A DNA stretch of 64,000 bases from Wyeomyia smithii (taxonomy: Eukaryota > Arthropoda > Insecta > Diptera > Culicidae): assembly GCF_029784165.1 (NCBI RefSeq), contig NC_073696.1, positions 2,852,001 to 2,916,000 of the forward strand, given 5' to 3'. Made by a program: the position numbers and the translations under genes. Below, piece after piece: positions 54,887 to 64,000 of this stretch (position 1 is the stretch's first letter; each line of letters starts with the position of its first letter). The notes under the pieces were generated by a model that saw only the letters and a list, made by a program, of their open reading frames with translations, was not told the origin of the DNA and did not search any database.

Positions 54887-55161
54887 CGCGCTAAACCTAG
54901 CGCGCCGATGGGACAGACCAGAAGCACGTACCTTCCTTTCTTTTTCTCCTTCGTGTTGGAGTGCACTGCACTCACCACCAAATCGTTCGACAGCAGGCAG
55001 CTACAAAGCGACACAGTAACACAAAGGCGCTTGACCTTGCGATACAGCAATCTAGACAAAAGACACCGGTCAAAAAATGCCACCACTTGCACACACGTAT
55101 TGAAATTTATCGGAGCGATTTCGAAGCACAACCGATGCTGATGCGTGTTCGGTACAGAATG

Positions 55162-56157
55162 ACTGCTTTTCTCTATGTTTATCAATGATTTGCCCAGTAT
55201 CTTGAAAAACTGTAAGGTACATATGTTTGCCGATGACGTTCAAATTTATTTTTATTCACGTGACCTTTCTTCTCATTAATGATGATTTGTCACGAATTCT
55301 CGCATGGTCGGATAGCAATCTTTTACCAATAAATCCTTCAAAAACTAAGGTCATGCTAATCTCCCGAAATCGTAATATTAGCAATCATCCTGCAATTATC
55401 TTAGGTAACGATGTCATAGAATATCTTCCTTAAGTGTCTATTCTTGGCTTCATGGTGCAAAATGATTTTAATTGGGAGAGTCATATAAGTAGTCAGTGTG
55501 CTAAAATTTATAATGGACTTAGGGTTCTAAAACTGTCCTCAAGTACTTTGTCTACTGTTATAAAACTGAAGCTATTTGAAGCTCTTATCTTGCCTCACTT
55601 TTTGTACGGTGATGTTTTTCTATTAAATGCTTCAGCTTCAGCGTTGGACAGGTTGCGTATTGCACTAAATTGTTGTGTTCGTTTTGTTTTTGGATTGTCG
55701 AGGTTCTCTAGGGTATCTCATCTCCAACAGAAATTAATTGGTGGTAGATTTCATGACTTTTTTAAGTTACGATCATGTTTAATGTTATTTAAAATTAAAA
55801 ACACTTCATCACCTCCATACTTAAGAGTAAAAATTCATTCCTTACAAAGCAGTCGTACCAGAAGCTTTTTACTTCCTATATTTCGAACATCACATTATAA
55901 AAAACTCTGTTTGTGCAGGGCATTGTTTTTTGGAATCTGCTACCTTCTGAGCTCAAAAATATTCGGTTCTTAAATGGATTCCGTCGTGAATGTACAGCAT
56001 GGTTCAATAATGGGAGAAGTTAATAAAATAATACCTTAGAAATATTCGTTACCGTCAGAAACTTAAGTTATTCTACTATAACATATCGAATTGTAGTAAA
56101 ATAAAAGGTTTGTCCTTACACTACAATGTTTGTAAACAAATAAATAAATAAATAAAA
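55162..56157 (+). mobile_element. CR1/L2-like LINE tail with (AAAT)n
   Basis: RT C-terminal sequence begins abruptly at the 5' end of the right I element: LLFSMFINDLPSILKNCK, then the catalytic FADD in HMFADDVQIYF (~55225-55255). Broken frames follow: DDLSRILAWSDSNLLPINPSKT (55280-55433), then SILGFMVQNDFNWESHIS and LILPHFLYGDVFLLN (55434-55973), and a frame-shifted tail, WNLLPSELKNIRF. The element ends in (AAAT)n at ~56136-56154. It is dead and 5'-truncated. It resembles the tail at 7.6-8.7 kb in type but is not the same family. Confidence 0.75.
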
Positions 56158-56454
56158 ATGATCGATAGTGAACGCATCTATTTAAAACTGCAACCGCATT
56201 CGAAACGATTTTATCGCTTACCTCCGCGTGAACCGAAATATCGTATCGTTTCATTTCCGCGCGCGGAACGCGTTTACATTGGTCATCCTCCCGATAAAAT
56301 TGGTGACACCTACGGCAATTTGTTTGTCGTGCCACCCAAGCAACAGTTCCATGCTGGCCACTACAGTGCCGTAACACTAAAAGTCTCGTCGTCGGAATCG
56401 TCCGGTACGCAAAACAGTTTGTTTATTTATTCGCATCGTTCTGCCGGCCGGTGA
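56158..56454 (+). CDS. Possible coding exon, unknown protein
   Basis: This 98-codon frame starts directly after the (AAAT)n tail of the LINE. It encodes a Pro/Arg/Tyr-rich sequence: LKLQPHSKRFYRLPPREPKY, RIVSFPRAERVYIGHPPD, GDTYGNLFVVPPKQQFH, SAVTLKVSSSES. Codons look gene-like and GC at third positions is higher than in neighbouring spacer. A possible splice donor, ccg|gtacgc, lies at 56402-56404. No family is recognised. It could be a host-gene exon with the LINE inserted just upstream, or chance. Confidence 0.35.
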   Translation: MIDSERIYLKLQPHSKRFYRLPPREPKYRIVSFPRAERVYIGHPPDKIGDTYGNLFVVPPKQQFHAGHYSAVTLKVSSSESSGTQNSLFIYSHRSAGR

Positions 56455-57340
56455 TTCATCTCGAACCCTAACGAATCGAATGCAAAAAAAAAAGAATCAT
56501 GCGTCTGTAGGAAATCCAATCTAACCCAGTCTCTACCTTCTAGCGGTAAATAAAAATAAACTGACCACGGGCGGGAGAATTGCGCAACTCCCCTGCAGCG
56601 TGTTTTTGTCTGCACATGTAGTCACAGATGGAGCGTCCAGCGGACGTGCAAATATTATGCCTTCGAAAAATCTCCTTCCTCGATGACGGTTGAAACGAAA
56701 ACCACAGCTGGTGCACATAAAAATTGATACATACTTGAAAACCACGATTGTATTATAAACTCAGTGAAAAATCACACTAAATCAAATGTGTCAATGTAAC
56801 ATTTTCGATCGAATTCAGCCTGACGATGATCGCCTAACGGAACTAGGAAATCAATTTGCGGCTAACCGCGCAGCGAAAAGTGATACTTCCTCCTGGTCTG
56901 CTACCGTTTTCGCGCGGAAAAATCTGATCAGCTAATAAATAATGCTATCAGTTATATGAAAAGGGATTGTTTTCAAGACGTTTATTAAGTGTCGCCGCAC
57001 GTGTTGAGAAACGTTAACATCTTACTGCACTGCGTTGCGTATCGTATCGACATGGTAGCAGCAACCGTCCCCCCACACACGAAGTGCTATCTGCCAAATG
57101 GTGGCCCATAAATTATCGGAAAATTCTGCAGCTTCTGTGTAGCGCCAGCCAGTTATATCTTCAATATCTCACCATTGCCACTTTTCAGTGGGCGAGCGAT
57201 TTATGCAATTCATAAATAACCAGTAAACCGAGCTGGATATTATGAATTATTCGCAATTTGCAGAAACAGACAAGGGGCTGAAATTGAATCGGCTTTTATA
57301 ATAATCACAAAGAGAACGAAATTGGCCATCTTATCCGCAA
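56455..57340. other. Spacer
   Basis: No gene or repeat boundary was recognised. Composition is moderately AT-rich and without long open frames of recognisable content. Confidence 0.35.
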
Positions 57341-57479
57341 CACGGGTATCTTACATTTGTTGGTATAATCACCGTTACTTCATATGTATCGTATTAATTG
57401 ATATTTTTTGGTGAACAATTAATTAATTGTTCACCGAAAAATATCAATTAATACGATACACACGGGTATCTTACGTTTG
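57341..57479. repeat. 76-bp near-perfect palindrome flanked by direct repeats
   Basis: Positions 57385-57460 form two 38-bp inverted arms meeting at 57422/57423 with one mismatch and no loop. The direct repeats cacgggtatcttacatttg (57341-57359) and cacgggtatcttacgtttg (57461-57479) flank it. The second follows the palindrome without a gap. Confidence 0.85.
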
Positions 57480-58650
57480 ACACCTATCTCTAGTGACTCA
57501 GCTGTGGCATGGGCGGTTCCGCCCTTCCGAAAACGTGTGCGTCGTCAATTTTAACAAAGCAAGGTCACAATCTGCCTGCGTATCGAATCCACATTTCTCG
57601 GATCGAATGCGTACTCCCTGGGGTGTGGATAAGATTTATGTTGCATTCCGTGCTGACAGCAGAAACTGGGTCAACCGTAGGAAAAGAGCTCACCACACTG
57701 TCCGACTGGGATCCATTTTCTCAGCTTACAAATTGATTGTGAAAAGTCACAACTAGGAAACGGCATGTGCAAGGCTGCTTGCATCGATGCATGCTCAATT
57801 AACAGCAGTAAGTAAAACAAACTAGCCGAACTGTGCGAAGATCAAAAGGTAGGTAAATCTCCGTGCAATTCAAACAAGGGATAAAGGTGCAATCAGTTTA
57901 TTTTTGATGAAGCTATAATTTGTGCCCAATCAACAACAAAATTGTTTTGATAGCTAAATTTGATAGTTTTCTTCTGAATTGGCACAGCTTATTTCGGAGA
58001 ATTTCGCATTTCAATGAATGAATGAATGTTTCACTTTTTCATCGAACAAAGTGATTCTGTTGCATCATCTTCCTGGTTGCATCATCAAATCTACACCATA
58101 CAAATATTTACAAAATTGAGGCGTTCTGAGGGAAGCTGGTTTTGAAAATGAATCACAGTGTTACAGTTAATAAGAAGAATTGAGTGATTTATTGTCACGA
58201 ACAGACGTGTCATCTCGAGCAAAGAAATGTCGCCTAAAAATAAGAACGGTCGAACATGTCAAAAATATTGACAAAAGAAAGGCAACTGCGGAAACTCCTT
58301 GCACCGGCTGAATGCAGTTAAAATTATGGCAGAGTAAACATTTAAATGCTAATGGATTTGAGGTAGAACATCTTCGAAGGATTGAATCTTATTTGACGAA
58401 TCTATACTAAAATTTTGACGTATGCCGATAATGACATGAAATTCCATTCCGTATATGGAAATAAGAGTCAAATTAGAGCTTCGAGAATTTCGACAAGAGA
58501 CTGACGGTGTTTGGATTTGATACAAAAATAATCTTCTTGATCTCATCGTCAAATTTTAAAATTTTTCGACTGCAAACTCTCAAATAGTAGAGAGGCGCTA
58601 TTAAATAATTGATTTGAGATTGAAAACAACAGAAATGTTCTTTTTTTTTC
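57480..58650. other. Spacer
   Basis: Two overlapping short plus-strand open frames at 57493-57756 have no recognisable motif. I see nothing else. Confidence 0.3.
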
Positions 58651-58689
58651 TCTATTCTCGCTTATTTTCCGTTGCTCTAGTTCCGCCAC

Positions 58690-58840
58690 TGTTTGTGGTG
58701 CCAATCACCGACGCCCGGGGAGGCGACTCCACCCAGGGCCATGACTCACGTCCCGTTTATTAACGGACCGGCGTCAACGGCTTTACTTCTTCCTGCGATA
58801 AAAGGCGTGATTCCAGAAACTGTTCGCCTAAAAAAATCTC
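58690..58840. repeat. GC-rich block, probable dispersed repeat fragment
   Basis: The stretch with cccggggaggcgactccaccc and ggaccggcgtcaacggctttac is far more GC-rich than its surroundings and resembles sequence I associate with multi-copy insect retroelement UTRs. The family is not assigned. Confidence 0.3.
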
Positions 58841-59864
58841 GCAGTGTCGACTAGAATAGAATCTAGCCCTGTCGGATTGATTCTAAGTGGACAACATAAC
58901 AATCATAACGGATCATACTGGAGCGAGTCAATGAATCTCAGGACTCTCTTCTGTTGGTATTCATTGATTTCGCATAAATTTTTGACAGTCTCAACCCCTA
59001 AAACCTCTGGGCTACACTTAGACCAAGAGGAGTCCCAGAGAAGCTAGTCCATCTCATCGAAGCATAGTACGAGCCATTGTCGTGTAAGCTCTAACATGAT
59101 GGTGTCTACTATCACCACTACTCTTTCTCTACATAAGGGACCAGAGCTTACCAGGAGCAATTGACAGTACACCGAACCGATGATACCCTGGAATTTTTCA
59201 CACGGTGTTTCTGGTAGAAAAGCATGAAAAAAATAGTACCGCTCTAAAACTCGCCATTCGGAAGCCTAAGATGTTCCTTTAAATGTGTTACTAAAATTGA
59301 ATTTTTTTATCGGCGAAACAACATTTTTTGTACCATTGAAGAACTAGTGAAAATGGTAATAAATGTTATGATCCAGGGCTATGAAGAGTTATCAATAGAC
59401 TCCATTCGTACTTGAACATTCAGGGTTTGTTTTTCATATAATGATACAATGTTTTGAATAATTCCAGATTTTTTGAAAAGCGTTAAGTGGGGTGAAAGAG
59501 ACCCTCTAAAATTTCGAGTACAAAATCTGCTGAAAATGAGTTTTTTTAGCTATAACTTTGAGTACAAGCAAACTATTTTTCTGACATTTCACATGGTTTT
59601 TCCACCCTATACTGAGAATAAAATATCGGCTATTAAAAGTTTCTGTAATGGTCACATTAAAAGAAATTTGTATTTTTTTGAACAAAAGATGTTTTTTGGA
59701 GCATTATTTCGCTTGTCATCAGAACTAAGTCCTAAATATAAACGATTTGTTTCAAAGAACAACTTAAGAGCTCTTATTTGACGTATTCATTGAATGCACC
59801 GTTCAAGAAAAGACCGGAAAAATTTTGTTTTTTCATAACATGTTTTTGACCATCATTTGAACCA
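58841..59864. other. Spacer
   Basis: No gene was recognised. A 102-codon plus-strand open frame at 59473-59781 is Phe/Lys-rich, has AT-driven composition and no motif, and is probably chance. Confidence 0.3.
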
Positions 59865-61170
59865 CTTGTGTGAGGAGCGAAACTCCGTTTTGTACTATTT
59901 AAAATACTGGCTATACTCAGCGTTGCAAAGCGAGCGAGAAGTAAAACCGTTCTCCTCCTTTCTACTTGAGAACTAGACATATGCTACGCTTCTCGAGTCT
60001 TTTGCACACACGCTTCCGAGATACTCTTTCGTCTTCATGCATTCCCTGAGTAGCAGCAAGCACGCACCGACACGCAAAAACTCTTTTGTATTGCTTCACA
60101 GCGACTGTAAAAGAGTACGCGAGTTCCTGCTAGCGAGTAGGAGTACTCGACTAAAATTGTTTGACTAGGAGGGGTTCTTGAAAAACTGTGCTCGAAAAGT
60201 ATCGCATACTGGATCGTGTAGGGTATCGGACTGCTTTAGTAAGTTTTTTAGCAGTCTAATGCAAAACCAGCCTAAGCAAACCGCTACCGAAGTAGTTCGT
60301 TACCCTATTTGAAATATTCTGCAACTATCGTAATGCATCTTGAAACAATTGTGCTCGGCTGGTTGTGCTCGCGAGAAGGGAACTACACGCATGTAAAAAA
60401 GTAAGTGCGCGTGTGTGTATACGATCTCGAGAAAGAACGAGAAATCGCTTGAATGGAGAATTCTCCAATACGTGATTTCGGCAGCAACGAGAACCTCACT
60501 TGAGGCGTTGCACGCTGTTTATGAGTGAGACTAACAACACTTGCTATACAACCCCCAGCTGGTCTCGTGGTATGGTGTATGAATGGGAAACCTATCGATA
60601 GTATCGATAGTTGCGGGTTATCGATAAAATCGTAAAACTTTTAGCGTTATCGATAGTTATTGATATTTTCCTCGCATTGGCATTCATAGTCCACAATGAT
60701 GTCAAAACTGAAAAAAATTGGCCTTGCTATTGTTGAAAGAGACTTTCATGCTTGTTCGCTCTCACACGAAGTTCTCTTTCAAATTGTTAGCAAATTGAGA
60801 GATAATCGTTTCCGCTCGCTCTAACTCGTACGGACAGCGACAAGATTTCACATAAGTGCGAACTTTGTGTGCGAATTAAGTTTTAAATATTGTTCCTGTC
60901 CACAACGGAAGCAACATTTTGTTGTTTTTCTTCATCTGCTTCCAGCTGTCAAACTATCGATAATTATCGAAAGTATGACAAATTATCGATCGTTATTAAT
61001 AACTTTTTTTGACGATATTTCCCATCCCATACTAGGTCTAACGAGTCTTTTAAGGTTCGAATTTTGGCTTTGGAAAACACATGTTGTTGAGGATTATAAC
61101 ATGCTATGGTGAAAAAAAAATAGTCAGATCAGAACTTTTCATACAAAACGGAGTTGCGCTCCTTGCACAA
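59865..61170. mobile_element. 1.3-kb element with ~29-bp inverted ends (MITE-like)
   Basis: The left end cttgtgtgaggagcgaaact continues as ccgttttgta (59865-59894). The right end, read on the other strand, is ttgtgcaaggagcgcaact followed by ccgttttgta (61142-61170). The interior is non-coding and is interrupted by a second element at 60577-61032. Confidence 0.6.
60577..61032. mobile_element. Nested MITE rich in TATCGATA motifs
   Basis: The ends gtatgaatgggaaa (60577-60590) and, inverted, gtatgggatgggaaa (61018-61032) frame a ~456-bp unit. Within it, (t/c)tatcgata(a/g) occurs at 60592, 60601, 60618 and 60652, and again at 60955. TATCGATA is the core of the DREF/BEAF-32 site of insect promoters, so the element brings a cluster of such sites. 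Confidence 0.55.
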
Positions 61171-61272
61171 TAGGCTCAGATAATTGAGCTTGATCTTGAC
61201 GACCGCTTAGCGCTTAGTTTACCAACTCCAGTGTACAAATATTCAGTAGCTACCGCTTTTTATAGATAGATA

Positions 61273-62626
61273 CCGGCGCCGCACACTGTTTCCAAAGCAC
61301 ATGATCGAAATTATTTTGACCCAAAAACATTGATTTTAGAACCGTAACGTCTTCAGCAAAGTTGTTCCATTAATTATTCTCCATGTTAAAGAAGTTGCAA
61401 TTCCACGATTAATCTACTCAACAGTGAGAAACAAATTTTACTTTTCTCATTTTGGAATATAAAATTCCACTTTGTTCAGCAAAGTTGTGGAAAATTTCAA
61501 AAGAAACAACTTTGTTGAAAACATTATAATTGTATCTATCTATTTGAATGGACTTTTGTGGAATTTTCCATAGATTACTACTAAAAATCTTTTTTTTTCT
61601 ATTTAACTTTCTATAGTGATTTTCTACAATTTTTGAATGTTGTACAAAATTGTTGACTACAGCAAAACAAGCAATATCTTCGAAGAAAGTTTATTTTTGT
61701 CTCACATATATTTTTGGTTGTTGAAGATTTTTACTAGAATAATGCGCTACTCTTAATAAAAAAAATATTGATTATGGAGTCGTAGTGTCTTCTTTCTACC
61801 TTAAAGTGAAATATAAGTTTCATTTTTCTCAGTTCTGCATATAAAAATCCACTTTGCTAAAATTTTAACATATTTTATAGAAACGACTTTGTCGAAGTTA
61901 CTATGCTTGTATCTGCTAATTTGAATGAACTATTGTGAGTTTTTTCTAGAATGCCTCTTAAAATATTTTTTTCAATATAATTTTTTATAGTGATTTTCTA
62001 AACTTTTTCAATGTTCTACAGTGTTAGTAGTTATTCTTAAACACATAAGTTCACCGAAGAAAGTTTATTTTTATTTCTTAAGTTATTGAACAATTTTATT
62101 AAATTAATGCACTGATTTATTTACAAATATCTAGACAGGAGACAGCCGGAGACGAATGCCTATATCTTGATTAAATTATGTTCTACTTATACTTAATAAA
62201 AGGAATGGTTTAGTCTGCAGATATTTGCAGATTTCAAAGATATCTGTTAGTAAATTAGCGCATTATTTCAATAAAAATCGTCAATAACCAAAGAAATATG
62301 AGAGATAAAAAATACTTTCTTCGATGAAATAGTTTGTTTTGTAATAGCAAACAACAATGTAGAACATTCAAAAATTGTGAAAAATCACTACTCAATGTTC
62401 TATTGAAAAAAAAATGATTTTTAGTGGCATCTGTAGAAAACTTCACAAAAGACTAGTTAAAAAGGCAGATAGAAGTATGGTGCTTTTGACAAAGTTGTTT
62501 CTTATAAAATGTGCAACAACTTTGCCGAACAAAGTGAATTTTCAAAAGCAAAAATGAAAAAAAAAAATAAAATTCGTTTCTCACTATTAGGTGGATTAAT
62601 CACAGCTTTGGATACAGTGTGCACCG
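61273..62626. mobile_element. Foldback element with three related modules
   Basis: The inverted ends read ccggcgccgcacactgtttcc at 61273 and, on the other strand, ccggtgcacactgtatcc ending 62626, each followed by aaagc. Inside, a module of ~400 bp (tgagaaacaaattttactttt, aaacaactttgttgaaaac, gattttctacaatttttgaatgtt, cttcgaagaaagtttattttt) occurs at ~61425-61750. It recurs in direct orientation at ~61800-62110 and inverted at 62230-62595. It is non-coding. Flanking TA on both sides would fit a TA target duplication. Confidence 0.7.
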
Positions 62627-64000
62627 GCTATGTCCTTACGATCATTGGGGTAAATAAAGATGTTGTAAAGAAAGACGTGTAACAGCCGTTGGTGTCGAAA
62701 AATGAGTTTTCCTCTGCATCTCTACGACTTCGACGGAAAGGAAGGGTTGTGTTACCGTGGCAAGTGACTGAGTCGAACATTTATTGCGCGCGAAGTAAAC
62801 TTATTCCGAAGACGAACAATGAGTATCTTTTTCGTCAGACCCGCCATTTCCCGACATTTCACGCCAATTCTCTCTTTGTTGTCGAAAAATTGGCAAAGTT
62901 TCATGCATCCAAAGCCATAATCCTTGAAAAAAAAATTCAAATATGCCTATGAAACGAAGCAGAGCTCGAAGTTTTTTTGGAAATGTCAGAACAAAATCAA
63001 AATTTAGTTGTTATGAATTATGCTAACTATAATAACTGTCACTCAGACCAACAAGATTTTTTAAATAACTTTTAAGCAATATTGTGAAGCTATTTTAGGT
63101 TTCGGAAAACTCTGTCTTGAGTGTACATTGCTGTACCTTCAGACTGCAAACCGAAACAAAAACAGAACGAAACACAAGCTCGTGGTAATCCTCTAGTCTG
63201 TGTCCCTAAACTCGCAGCACGCACTGTAAGCGGTCTAGCGAGAAAATCTCAAAACTAGGAATGCCACATCTTAAACTATAAATGTCTGAACGGAATTCTC
63301 ATAGAGATATCTGTCCACACAGATACAGACTTTTGCAAAAACATTCAGATTTCTACGAATTTTCACTAAATTTACAGATTTTATACAGATTCTTGTGCCG
63401 GAAATTTGTAAAAGATTTCAGAGTACAAACTAAAATGTTGCATCTCTGGTCACGATCACAAACGGAATCGTCAAAAGCAGAGAGAATAAAATTACTTCAG
63501 CTGATCTCTTCGGTCTTTCAAATCAAACGTAAAACGAAAAACTCACAAGCAAAATGTTACTAACACTAACACTTTGGTTTTGATTTAGATCTCTTATCTG
63601 AACCATTGTGTTAGTGCGAGAAGCATTGCACGGGAGAGCAACGATCTTTCTGCACTCACGCTTCCATTACTGTTTTGAGTTTACCTTGCGGTCACTCACA
63701 CAGAAAGCTTGCTCCGCAACCGAAACAAAATGGCTACTCCTATCAATCCACGCCTTATTACCTACAACTCCGTTGCCGGATATGATTATTAGCGGCAACC
63801 AAAATTGCTCGTAGCTCCACGGATTTCAACCTTGGCGTCACTTTCACCGGTATTACGATACCGCCTAATTTCGTATTACCTTTTCCTCCACCCTTTCACT
63901 TGATAAAATTGCGATTACGCTATGGCACTGTGGCACTTTTCTCAACCGTACACGATTTTTCTGTGAATATCTTATGTTGTAACCTCGACAACAACTTTTA
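62627..64000. other. Spacer; possible old repeat at 63240-63460
   Basis: I recognise no gene. At about 63243-63455 a stretch beginning gaatgccacatct, rich in acagatt and cagattt blocks and ending tgttgcatctctggtc, resembles a short dispersed mosquito repeat. Its termini are only weakly inverted. Confidence 0.35.

Larger units (their letters stand above)
50356..55161 (-). mobile_element. I-type non-LTR retrotransposon, right arm of inverted pair
   Basis: This is the minus-strand copy of the 45168 element. It starts at 55161 (cattctgtaccgaacacgc) and is truncated at 50356 within ORF2. It is nearly identical to the left arm near the centre and clearly diverged in ORF1 and the 5' UTR. It lacks a 3' end. 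Confidence 0.88.

Noticed and set aside
63243..63455. Short element with inverted ends
   Set aside because: Ends gaatgccac and gttgcatctctggtc match only weakly when inverted, and no target duplication was seen.

Overview
The window looks like nuclear DNA of a culicine mosquito, most likely Aedes. This is inferred from the AT-rich spacer packed with Jockey-, I- and CR1-like non-LTR retrotransposons, a Ty3/gypsy element, tRNA-like SINE heads and many palindromic MITE-like repeats, together with an insect-type host gene with 57-175 bp introns. No species-diagnostic sequence is present.

Host genes are few. (1) 9518-18865 (-) is one uninterrupted 3115-codon reading frame for a giant ankyrin-containing protein. 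Its N- and C-terminal halves are diverged copies of one ~1400-residue module. (2) 19616-20670 (+) is a decayed, internally deleted copy of the same gene, lying head to head with it. (3) 27482-28675 (-) holds four exons of a RERG-type Ras-like GTPase; its 5' exon(s) are not visible. (4) 56158-56454 (+) is a possible coding exon of unknown identity.

Layout: 1-4500 holds old repeats, a Tc1-like relic and a decayed I-type ORF1. 4560-8696 is a Jockey-clade element with an intact ORF1 that breaks off inside the reverse transcriptase and is joined to a CR1/L2-like RT tail. 8700-20700 is the ankyrin locus. 20890-24815 is a second Jockey-clade element. 24816-27480 holds a MITE-like element and two SINE-like heads. 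27482-28700 is the GTPase gene. 30490-31857 holds two TIR elements. 32799-37626 is a complete Ty3/gypsy element with LTRs and a target-site duplication (TSD). 37754-38980 is a gag-only retroposon with its own TSD. 39084-41460 is a satellite-bearing repeat. 42175-45167 is a third Jockey-type element. 45168-55161 is a ~10 kb inverted pair of I-type elements. 55162-56157 is another CR1/L2-like tail. 57-64 kb holds a perfect hairpin and three inverted-repeat elements.

The most unusual items are the internally duplicated intronless ankyrin giant with its head-to-head pseudogene, the ORF1-only retroposon whose last 18 bases before the tail recur at 42.2 kb, and the inverted I-element pair, whose arms share the same lesions and become more alike toward the centre.
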